From Diplocarpon mali (Eukaryota > Ascomycota > Leotiomycetes > Helotiales > Drepanopezizaceae), in the NCBI GenBank assembly GCA_024741835.1, contig JAENRP010000399.1, positions 1 through 24,721 of the forward strand: DNA of 24,721 nt, written 5' to 3'. Shown here piece after piece: positions 1-7,461 of this stretch. Made by a program: the position numbers and the translations under genes. Positions within the stretch are counted from its first letter, which is position 1. Each line of letters begins with the position of its first letter. Below the pieces are notes generated by a model, which was not told the DNA's origin, ran no database searches, and saw nothing but the letters and a program-made list of their open reading frames with translations.

Positions 1-155
1 TAAGCTGCTTATATATATAAGGAAGAAGGGCTCTCCCCTAAGGAGGGCTCTCTAACTTCTTCGTTTCCTTCGTATTAGACCTATAGAATACGCCTTTTGC
101 ACCACTTCTTGCTACCATACTTGATCTCGCACTTCGGCGGTTCTGTGTCGTTACA
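1..155 (+). repeat. Partial LTR of the gypsy A family, plus orientation, cut by the window edge
   Basis: This stretch is the reverse complement of 5818-5972, with no indel that I can see, so it is the 3' part of a 316-bp LTR (LTR positions 162-316). It ends in TGTCGTTACA at 155, the canonical end of this LTR family, and base 156 continues directly with gypsy C internal sequence. It is therefore an insertion into gypsy C: either a solo LTR or the 3' LTR of another gypsy A copy lying to the left. It keeps TGTCGTTACA, where the right-hand LTR of gypsy A (13080) has the RIP-altered form. Confidence 0.9.
10..66 (+). promoter_or_regulatory. LTR core promoter: TATA box and inferred transcript start (gypsy A family)
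   Basis: A TATATATATAA run lies at 10-20, and AACTTCTTCGTTT lies at 54-66, about 34-44 bp downstream. The same 13 bases occur beside the 5' LTR of gypsy A at 13065-13077, where on the sense strand they would be complementary to the transcript start. The spacing fits a TATA box with initiation near base 54. The start site is inferred and not directly visible. Confidence 0.6.
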
Positions 156-160
156 CTAAA
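156..160. other. Candidate right-hand TSD (CTAAA) of the gypsy A family LTR at 1-155
   Basis: CTAAA directly follows the LTR end. The homologous position in gypsy D (around 21440, reverse strand) reads TTAAA, one C/T difference, so the base order matches the uninterrupted element. The left-hand copy lies outside the window. Confidence 0.4.
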
Positions 161-392
161 GTACTATAACCTTAAATAGTCCTATAGAAAAGGAAAAAAC
201 CGTATCTCTTAGCCTAAGGATATACTTATCGTCCTTTACTTTGATCGATATATATTAATTAATCTTTTACAACTAATTAAACCCTTAATAGCCTAGTAAG
301 ACGTCGATTATTAAGCAGCTATAATAGATACTAAGGACAAAGACCTAAGAATAGCCTAAGCCTAGCTCTTAATGCTAGTAAGTAATACCTCG

Positions 393-468
393 GATTCTAC
401 TCCTAGTCCCAGCCTGCAAGTGAAAACTGCAAACTTGAATTCTACTCCTAGTCCTAGCCTATAAGTGG
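393..468 (+). repeat. 45-bp tandem repeat, about 1.7 units, in the gypsy C PR-RT linker
   Basis: The first unit starts at 393 and the second, partial, unit at 438. Each begins (G/A)ATTCTACTCCTAGTCC. The unit is 45 bp, so it encodes 15 residues in frame; the first reads DSTPSPSLQVKTANL. The same array in gypsy D (21084-21206) has about 2.7 units, so copy number differs between two copies of one family. Confidence 0.85.
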
Positions 469-2324
469 CCTTTTATAGACTTAAGGATAGCAGTTTCTTT
501 AAAGACTTAAAAAGAGATTTAAATTATATAAAGAAGGCTTTGCTAAAAGTATTAGACCCTTTGCTCCCTCTCTTAGTAAAAAGAACCGCTCCTTTAAAGA
601 CGGCTTACTAGATTAGCCTAATCTTAGCCTTAACAATCGGCGCCCTTTATTACTGCTTTATAATTAGGGTAAGATAAGCTATATAAACTTAAGAACCAGC
701 GCCTAAAGAGTTTATATTTATAAGCTCTATTTATAATTTAAATTAAAAGATCAATCGCCGAGAATTAGGTAGGTAAGCTGAAATTAGCTCCCTTGGCCTT
801 AGTTCGGCATTGCAAGCTAAGTATAAGAGCAATGATAAGCTAATAGATTAAAAGCTCTTACTTTAGTGCGCTAAATTTAAGAACATTTTCAATCGCTAGG
901 CCTTTGATTAACTGCTAGAACCTAGGCTAAGGGTAGATTATAAGATTAAGCTAATAGGCGAGAATAACTTGATAATCGAACCCCTCTATTGCCTTACTAA
1001 CAAATAGCTCTTAAAGGTTAAGAGCTATATTCTTAAGAACTTATACAAAGGATTTATTAAAGCTTTAAGTTCCCCTTAGGTAGCCCTAATCCTCTTTATT
1101 AGAAAAGCTAATAGCTCCTTATATTTATATATTAATTATCGGAAACTAAACGCTTTAATAAAGAAGGACCCTTACCTAATCCTACTTATCGATAAGATAA
1201 TAGCATATATATCAAAAGCTTATATTTTTATAAAAATTGATATATAATAAGCCTTTTACTATATTTACATATTAGCTAACGCTAAAGACCTAACTACCTT
1301 TTACATATATTATAGGACTTATAAATATAAGGTTTTGCTATTTAGACTAATAAATAGGCCTGCTACCTTTTAAAGGTTTATTAATAATATTCTCTTTAAG
1401 TACTTTGACGATTTTTACTCTACTTATTTAAATAATATTCTAATCTATTTTAAAAACTCCTTTAATTATAAGATTTATATTAAGAAGATCTTAGGAATTC
1501 TTTAATGCTATAGCTTATAAGTAGATATTAAGAAAAGCGAGTTTAGGATTACTAAGATTAAGTTCCTAAGGTTTATTATTAGAGTTTATAGAATTAAGGT
1601 AGACCTTAATAAGGTCTTAGTTATTTAAGAGTAGAAATACGCTAAGAATATACGTAGTATATAAAGCTTTTTAAGGTTTTATAACTTCTACTAAAGGTTT
1701 ATTTAAAGCTATAGTCGTATTTGCCGACCTTTAATAGCTCTTATAGGAAATGTTCCTTTTGACTTTAATAATACTTATAAGAAAGCTTAAGAAGCTTTGC
1801 GCTTAAGCCTTTAAACGACCCCGATTTTATACTACTATTACCTTTAAAAGTAGATAAGGCTTAAGACCGACGCCTCTAATAGCATAGTCGCTAGCATACT
1901 CTTTTAACTCTAAGAAGACGATAACTATTACCTAATCAGGTACTTCTTAAAGACTATAAATAACGCTAAGCTAAATTACCCTATTTATAATAAGGAGCTC
2001 TTAGCGATTTTTAGATCGTTCTATTAGTATAAGGCAGAGCTACTCAAGGCCTAGAAAATAGTATATATATATATAGATTATAAAGCCCTTAAGTACTTTA
2101 TAATAACTAAGGACTTAATAGCCTAGCAGGCTCGCTAGGCAGAGTTCTTCGCTAATTTCAACTTCCTTATTATATACCAAATAGGCATAATAAATATGCT
2201 AGCTAATATACTCTTATATTAAGACTAAGAGCTAACCCCTCTTAAGGCCAGGAAACGAGCTTTACGCTACTAGCAGCTCTTACCTAACGATAAGCTCTCT
2301 ATAGAAGTACTTGCTATTAGAGGC

Positions 2325-2445
2325 GATTCCACTCCTAGGCCCGGCCTATGAGTAACTTTAGCGCAGATCGATTCCACTCCTAGGCCTGGCTTATAAGTAA
2401 CTTCAGCGCAGATCGATTCTACTCCTAGGCCTGGCCTATGAGTAA
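2325..2445 (+). repeat. 45-bp tandem repeat, about 2.7 units, between gypsy C RNase H and integrase
   Basis: Units start at 2325, 2370 and 2415 (the last is partial), each beginning GATTC(C/T)ACTCCTAGGCC. In frame the unit reads DSTPRPGL-stop-VT-x-AQI, again 15 residues. The STP-x-P-x-L-x-V core is shared with the array at 393-468, although the unit sequences differ. The corresponding part of gypsy D lies outside the window. Confidence 0.88.
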
Positions 2446-3682
2446 TGATTATGCCAATCGCACTAATAAAGGCACCTGCTGACCTAATATCTAAGGTCGA
2501 GTATAATATAGCGAACTACTACGTTATCGACAAAGTCATTTAAGCTAATAAGACCTCCCTTAAGCTATAGAAGTTCTGAGATAAGGCGCAGAGCCATAGC
2601 CTCGACTATAAACTCAGCTAAGGCAAACTCTTCTTCTAAGGTAGACTTATTATACTATCCTAACCTCTTAAACTGCGAATAGCCCTAATTTATCATATAT
2701 ATAAGCAACCTTGCGTCGCATATGCTAGAATCGGGAAAACAAGGCTTCTAATAGGAAGAAAATACTACTAGAAAAGCCTTAGTAGTGATATCGGCACTTA
2801 TATTTAGAACTATTGTTATTTAAAAATGAAAGCTTATTATAATAAGACCCCTGGTTTCTTATAACCCTTACTAATTCCTGAATAAGCTTACTAACACTTA
2901 ATAATAGATTTTACAAAGCTTCCGCTTGATAAACTCAGTTATAATTTTACCCTTATAATTATTAATAGGTTATTAAAGAAGGCAGTTTCGGTTCTATGCT
3001 ATAATTCGGTCGATGTAAAAGGCTTTATAGAGTTGTTTTTAATTCACTAGATACGCTATTTTAATATATTTAATTCGATTCTATTAGATAAAGGCGCCTA
3101 ATTCGTCTTTACCTTTTGGAAAGAGCTTTATTAGATACTAGGTATAAAGGTTAAGCTAACTATAGCCTATAACCCTAATATCGACAGCTAAACTAAGATT
3201 ATGAACTAGTATTTAAAATAACGCCTTAGACTGTTCTACTTATACTATTAAGATAATTAGAGTCGTCTCTTGCCTTTGATAAATATTGCCTAATTAACCT
3301 TGCTTTATAAATCCTTAGGGTAAATTTCCCCTTTTTAAGTGTTAAACGGCTATAAGGCTTGCTCCTCTTAGAATTTAATTAACCTAAAGTCTTTATAGAT
3401 AGCAACTAAGAGAGTAAATCGTAAAACAGCGCTCTGTATAGCTACTAGAGCTTAAAAAGTAGTCTAATTCGCTTAGTTGTCTCTTTAAGTATAATAAGCT
3501 AAAATGAAATAGCTTGCAGATCTTTACTATTAGCTAGTTAATTGGATAGTAGGAGATAATATGCTAATTAGTATTAAAAATTAAAAACTAAACCGGCTGA
3601 GCTAAAAGCTCTCCGATAAGTAGTACGGCTTAGTAAAAGTACTAGAAAAGCTAGGAGAAAGCTAAAGGCTATAATTGCCTGA

Positions 3683-3687
3683 CTTGC
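3683..3687. other. Target-site duplication CTTGC, left copy, of the copia element
   Basis: CTTGC directly precedes the TGT start of the LTR at 3688. An identical CTTGC follows the ACA end of the other LTR at 18862-18866. A 5-bp duplication is typical for this class of element. The pair shows that 3688-18861 entered as one unit. Confidence 0.9.
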
Positions 3688-3884
3688 TGTGGTGCGGTCG
3701 GCTGGAGGGCCTTCATTGGGTCGCTCAAGAGGCTCGCAAAAGTAGGAGAAGATGATTAATTGTATTATTATCTAATATATATATAGTAAGGAGACTTCGG
3801 AAAGAAAAGGGAGAGTCTATAACTTAGCAGAGTCATATAGAGGGTCTTTAGAATAAGTAGAGACTCTGCCTATTCTATATAATA
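3688..3884 (-). repeat. Copia 3' LTR (left copy)
   Basis: This is a direct repeat of 18665-18861, 197 bp in each case. The plus-strand ends are TGTGGTGC at the start and CTATATAATA at the end; the other copy has TATAGTGC and CTGCACGACA. Each copy has kept one unmutated terminus, and together they indicate TGT...ACA ends. Differences between the copies look almost entirely like transitions. Confidence 0.92.
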
Positions 3885-3893
3885 CACCCCTTA
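3885..3893 (-). other. Copia polypurine tract
   Basis: The minus strand reads TAAGGGGTG immediately before the 3' LTR, the position expected for the plus-strand primer of reverse transcription. It is short but purine-rich and directly adjacent. Its location supports the minus-strand orientation of the element. Confidence 0.65.
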
Positions 3894-4432
3894 GTTAGGC
3901 GATACTCTTAGAATCGCTTAGCTATATAGATAAAATAAAGGAAGGAATAGCAATTGTAAGGAAAAGAGGCTCTATCTTACGTACTGCCTCTTTAAAGGTC
4001 GTTTCTTTTAAAATAAGAAGGGTTGCTATAAGCAATAAGTGCGCTTAAGAATCTTTGCGATTCTACGCTAATACTCTATTAGGCTTCCTATAGAGTATTT
4101 CTATCGCAGAGGTTCTCTTTCCTTTCTTTTAAAAATAACCCTCCTTTATTATTTAAAATATTATCTTTATATTAATAATTTTTAAATATAAAAGGAACTC
4201 TTACTTATCGCGGCCCTAGCTACCTTTATAAAGTAAGACCCTTAGAGTCCTTATACCCTATATTATACTAACTTTGCGCTAGGTTACTAGCGCTCTTTTA
4301 AGAGCTGCAACCTTAGCGCAATCGTCCTAGCGCTTACTAGGCAATAAGCTACCGCTACTATCGCCCTTGCCGCCGCCGCCGCCTCTGCCGCTGCTGCTGC
4401 CACTTAAGAGCCCTGCCCCTATTGCGTACCGT
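3894..4432. other. Copia 3' non-coding stretch with two hairpins
   Basis: I recognise no coding domain on either strand. Two adjacent hairpins stand out. At 4048-4064, AGAATC and GATTCT flank a 5-nt loop. At 4070-4099, AATACTCTAT and ATAGAGTATT form a perfect 10-bp stem that can extend by three more pairs (AGG/CCT) past a bulge. A proline-codon run at about 4370-4410 precedes the pseudogene below and may be upstream coding sequence in the same frame. Confidence 0.5.
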
Positions 4433-5098
4433 ATGCCTAAGCCTACGATAAAGCGCAATGATACATACGTATATTATATCGCATATAGGAGCATTAGCAA
4501 TCTCGATTATTAGTACTTTAATAGCACCTTTAATATGCGTTACATTTATTATATAGTACTAAGCAATAGCTGCTAATAAGCTAGCAGACCTCTCCTTGCC
4601 TTTTAAGAGGCTATTATATCGGCCTACGCCTGCGGCGCCTTTAAAGAGGAGGTAGTGCCACTACTTAATATAGTAAAGGGTGCGCTTTAAAGCTTCTATA
4701 GTACATTTTATTAAATCTTATTAAGTTCTAGGCTAATTTTAAAAGATAGAAGCGATCGAACCCTAGTGCTAAGAGGGCCTACTACTCCTGCGAGTAGTAG
4801 TATTACTACCTCTCCTACTCTTAGCGTACTATTTCCATTCGCTCTTAGCCCCTTTGACTTAGACCCGTTTGCCCCTATTGTTGCTACTGCTACTCTTATC
4901 CCCTTTGCCTCTACTATTACTGCTACTACTATAGTTTCCCCCTTTGTCTCCTTAGCCCTTATTGCTGCTACGCCTGTCCTTGCCCCTGCCGCCCTTGCCC
5001 TTATTGCCCTTGCCGCACCTCCTGCCTTCGCCCTTACTATCGCTAGTATATTTGCTAGTAGGCCTTTGGCCGAGGGAGTACTAATAGGCCTCTCTTAA
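4433..5098 (+). pseudogene. Antisense accessory gene relic in the copia 3' block (CX2CX6C family?)
   Basis: On the strand opposite to copia, a frame opens at ATG 4433 (MPKPTIKRNDTYVYY) and runs to a TAA at 5096. It has six internal stops, all before 4766, after which it stays open for 110 codons. At 4535-4573 it reads MRYIYYIVLSNSC. If the two tyrosine codons TAC and TAT derive from cysteine codons by RIP, this is a CX2CX6C pattern, as in the gypsy A antisense gene at 6537. The C-terminal third is rich in Ala, Pro, Thr, Leu and Phe. The frame may continue past the TAA as EEIYIKLLAIAS. The opposite frame is Gly/Lys/Arg-rich and also fairly open, so the coding strand is not certain. I do not know the function; a small nucleic-acid-binding or zinc-binding protein is only a guess. 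Confidence 0.5.
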
Positions 5099-5246
5099 GA
5101 GGAGATCTATATAAAGCTCTTAGCTATAGCATCCTAGCTCCTAACCCTAGCTAGGAGAATTTGAAAAAGGGTTATGCCTTATAATAGCGGCTTAGGAATA
5201 TTACCTATCTTATATTTTAAAAAAGGAGAAGCTTCTATAGTACGCT

Positions 5247-5817
5247 TTATAAGAGAAAATGAATAAATGTAATTATAAGAGAGTAGGAGCTTATAAGTAT
5301 AAGTCTTTTAATAATAAGTGACTACTTGCTAATAAGTGTAAGTTGCTAAACGATTATTTAAAAGCTTTAAAGGTTTAATAAACGAATAAAGCTTTTAAAC
5401 TTTTAGCGGTCTAGGTTCTTAATAAGCCTATTTGCGTATATCTCCTTAGTAAAGAGGTAGATTATTTAAAAGCTTCCTCTTTAGTACTCTTAGCAGATCT
5501 ATATATTACTGATTTCGATATATTAAAGGCTTATCTTAATCTTCTTATTCTTTATAATAATTAGCTGAATCGTCTATTAATTATTATAATATATATTCTA
5601 TTTAAAGAGGGAGTTTATGCGAATCTCCTTAAAGAGGCGTTTTATAACTATTATCTCTTTTGCAATAGATACTATACTATAGAGTTCTACTTTAGTAAAG
5701 GAGAGCGTAATAATCGCTTAGCGATTCGCTTTCTAAATAATCAGTCCTTTAAATAGAAAGAAGACATATCCTTAAGAGGATCTACGGGTCTTTTAATCAT
5801 TTTTGAAAGAAGCATTT
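5247..5817 (-). pseudogene. pol: C-terminal part of copia Pol: RNase H
   Basis: On the minus strand, starting at the TSD, the frame reads NASFKNDQKTRRSSQGYVFFLF-like sequence (Q where TAA is seen), then KVELYSIVSIAKEI and KEIYANRLIKNLDR. This is the classic copia RNase H with its ASF-x-RSSQGY, EAELYA and KE-ADGLTK signatures. It continues in frame from 13401 across the gypsy A insertion: joining ...LVAFSN to ASF is seamless once one CATTT copy is removed. The first stop in this frame not obviously at a Gln codon is TAA at 5247-5249, taken as the likely end. An antisense plus-strand frame that looks open here is a shadow. Confidence 0.9.
5813..5817. other. Target-site duplication CATTT, left copy, of gypsy A
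   Basis: CATTT stands directly before the TGTAACG start of the left LTR and is repeated at 13396-13400 directly after the right LTR. Removing the element plus one copy restores the copia RNase H frame. Confidence 0.93.
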
Positions 5818-6133
5818 TGTAACGACATAGAACCGCCGAAGTGCGAGATCAAGTATAGGAGCAAGAAGTGGTACAATAGGCGTATTCTATAGGTCTAATA
5901 CGAAGAAAACGAAGAAGTTAAAGAGCCCTCCCTATAGGAGAGCCCTTCTCCCTTATATACATTAGCAGCTTAAGACTCTTTGCCCATTTACGTAATATTA
6001 TATAAGAATATCCTTTTGCACCTTTAGAGTCGATTCGAAATAACCCTATATCGAATCGAGATTGCAAAACCTTAAAACGCTATAAACGCCATACTCTTAG
6101 GTAATTGCATCAGTTAGGGGTATAGCCGTTATA
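5818..6133 (-). repeat. Gypsy A 3' LTR (left copy)
   Basis: The plus strand runs from TGTAACGACA to GCCGTTATA. The termini are inverted repeats (TGTAACG with CGTTACA) once one C/T change at the right end is allowed for. Only at 5818-5972 does it match the LTR fragment at 1-155, in reverse orientation. The TATA-like stretch is at about 5951-5960 on the minus strand. Confidence 0.95.
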
Positions 6134-6148
6134 CTACCTCCCCCCTTT
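6134..6148 (-). other. Gypsy A polypurine tract
   Basis: On the minus strand AAAGGGGGGAGGTAG stands directly before the LTR. The identical 15 bases precede the gypsy C LTR at 19265-19279. In both elements the tract can be read as codons KGGR followed by a TAG stop that abuts the LTR. Confidence 0.88.
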
Positions 6149-6536
6149 AAGAACGCTTGCCTATAAGCGTTAGTAGGTTGTAAAGATTTTTATATAATGA
6201 TGTGCTTAGCGCATTATTATGCAAATAGTACTATTCTATATTTAGTTTAGCGCAAGTCGCATTATATACTTAAATTTGTTTTTCCCCTTATAGAATCTTC
6301 CTTCCTTAGCATAATAATTATATATAACCGCATAGGTCCCCTACTCCTACTACTATAGCGCAAAGCTAATATATAGTAGTAGAAACAATTACCACTACTA
6401 CTACTAACTACTATAAGTAAGTTTACCCTAGTCTGGGGTCGAATCGCGTCTAATACGCGTAGTACCGATCCCTTTGCCATCAGGCGCCCTCGCAGTAGCC
6501 TACTGCGTTTATTATTACTAGTATATATAGTATCTT
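6149..6536. other. Gypsy A 3' block, non-coding part with palindromes
   Basis: A hairpin at 6152-6171 has AACGCTT and AAGCGTT around a 6-nt loop, just inside the polypurine tract. A second near-palindrome at 6196-6218 (AATGATGTGC and GCGCATTATT) has mispairs that are transition-type. A TAC-type triplet run lies at about 6390-6416. TATATATA at 6521-6528 precedes the antisense ATG at 6537 very closely. I see no convincing coding sequence here. Confidence 0.5.
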
Positions 6537-7265
6537 ATGCGCAATATCGCGTACAAATGCAAGTTTAAATCGGAGCGTAGTAAGAAGTGCTATTAGTGCT
6601 AGGAGCAAAAGGCAGAGTGCATCCTTATAAGTACTTTAAATTAAGTCTAAAGTTTTAATTGCGCTAATACTTATTTATAGCTTCCCTTTTATATTAGTAA
6701 GGAGTTCGCAGTGCTATCCGCGGCTCTTAAGGAGTGGCAGGGGAAGGCTCTTTAATAGCAAAAGGAGGATAACGATAAAGATAATAATAATACGCATGCG
6801 GTTTTAGTAGGGAACTGCGAGATACTCTATTAGAAGGCGGTCTAGCGTACCCAGATCCTTATCAACCTCCTACTAGTAGTTAGCGCAGAGGCTCTGACTA
6901 GCTGCTTTTAATTAGAGCATGCTAGCCTTGCGGAGCTCCGCTCTATAGCTAAGGCTACGGCAAGCTAGCTAGAGGAGGTCTAGGCGACGGTTGCTATAAG
7001 TTCAATCTGAATTAGTATCGAATTAATCGCTAACTTTCTAATAGAAGCGCAGCGACCTTATTAAGTCTTAGCTAGTAAGGTTAGAGTAATCCAGCTGAAC
7101 TATGCTAGGCCTTTTAAGGTCTATTGCTGCGTTAGTAGAGCGGACTGCTATAGTAGCAGAGTCTCTTATAAAGGGAGGAGGGCTTGCAGTAATAAGGGTA
7201 GCATTAGGCGCAGTAGCCAGTAGGGCGGCGCTAGCGGTGGTAAGAGGAGGTTAGGGTCGTTCTAG
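6537..7265 (+). pseudogene. Antisense accessory gene relic inside gypsy A, CX2CX6C motif
   Basis: A plus-strand frame opposite to the retrotransposon starts at ATG 6537 (MRNIAYKCKFKSERSKKC) and runs to TAG 7263, interrupted by about 15 stops, nearly all TAA/TAG where Gln, Arg or Trp is plausible. Residues 18-28 read CYQC-stop-EQKAEC, a clean CX2CX6C. Further on come EFAVLSAALKEWQGKAL and a helical stretch, SIAKATAS-stop-LEEV. The C-terminal part is basic (GRRACSNKGSIRRSS). It may extend to about 7390 (KRRRGEVKGIIKGGG). It lies between the pol stop and the 3' LTR, so it is not part of gag-pol. From general knowledge, small Cys-rich proteins with this spacing occur as hypothetical genes in transposon-rich fungal regions; that assignment is my inference. 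No function is claimed. Confidence 0.6.
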
Positions 7266-7417
7266 GCAAAGGCGTGAATAGGAGGCAAGCTCTAGCTTTA
7301 GAATAGAGTTAGAGCTTATCTCCTTAAGCGCAGAAGAGGAGAGGTTAAAGGAATTATAAAAGGAGGAGGCAGTAGGCCTAGTATTATTGTTTTTATATTT
7401 TTTTATTATTTTTCTCC

Positions 7418-7433
7418 TTTTTTTTTTTTTTTT
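7418..7433 (-). repeat. 16-base poly(T) tract (poly(A) on the retrotransposon sense strand)
   Basis: Sixteen consecutive T on the plus strand sit about 30 bp downstream of the gypsy A pol stop in the sense direction. It is near the start of the accessory block. It could be a low-complexity scar of that block or simple slippage. Confidence 0.6.
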
Positions 7434-7461
7434 ATTTGTATTTTTAGATTTATTTGCCAAC

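Larger units (their letters stand above)
156..3687 (+). pseudogene. pol: Gypsy C pol relic: RT, RNase H and integrase
   Basis: Reading through RIP stops gives a recognisable Ty3/gypsy Pol. After a linker (156-950), RT shows LYINYRKLNALIKKDPY near 1120-1170, DIQQAF-like sequence near 1240, and the catalytic box as YLNN at 1425-1436, where the family has YLDD, so both aspartates are lost. RNase H (about 1850-2230) shows TDAS and NYPIYNKELLAIFRSF. An H2C2-like segment lies at about 2680-2830. The integrase core (about 2890-3210) retains IIDFTKLP and LLDKGA, but the third acidic residue reads K in NIDSQTKIMN. The segment ends at the copia insertion, just before the chromodomain. Stops are mostly TAA or TAG where Gln or Trp is expected. 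It cannot be functional. Confidence 0.92.

Noticed and set aside
393..468. Regular repeats considered as a CRISPR-like array
   Set aside because: The units are contiguous 45-bp tandem copies in a coding frame with no spacers, and the organism is evidently a eukaryote.
5257..5812. Fairly open plus-strand frame beginning ATG 5259 and running up to the gypsy A LTR
   Set aside because: The minus strand of the same bases reads clear copia RNase H motifs and joins in frame across the insertion, so the plus frame is an antisense shadow.
6262..6480. Minus-strand open frame of 72 codons starting MAKGSV
   Set aside because: It shows no domain and is low-complexity (Ser and Tyr runs from TAC-type repeats). 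It lies in the non-coding part of the gypsy A 3' block.
6425..6490. tRNA-like segment on the minus strand (ATTCGACCCC next to a CGCG stem)
   Set aside because: The anticodon loop has the wrong length for a 5-bp stem, T is missing before the would-be anticodon, and the acceptor stem does not pair.
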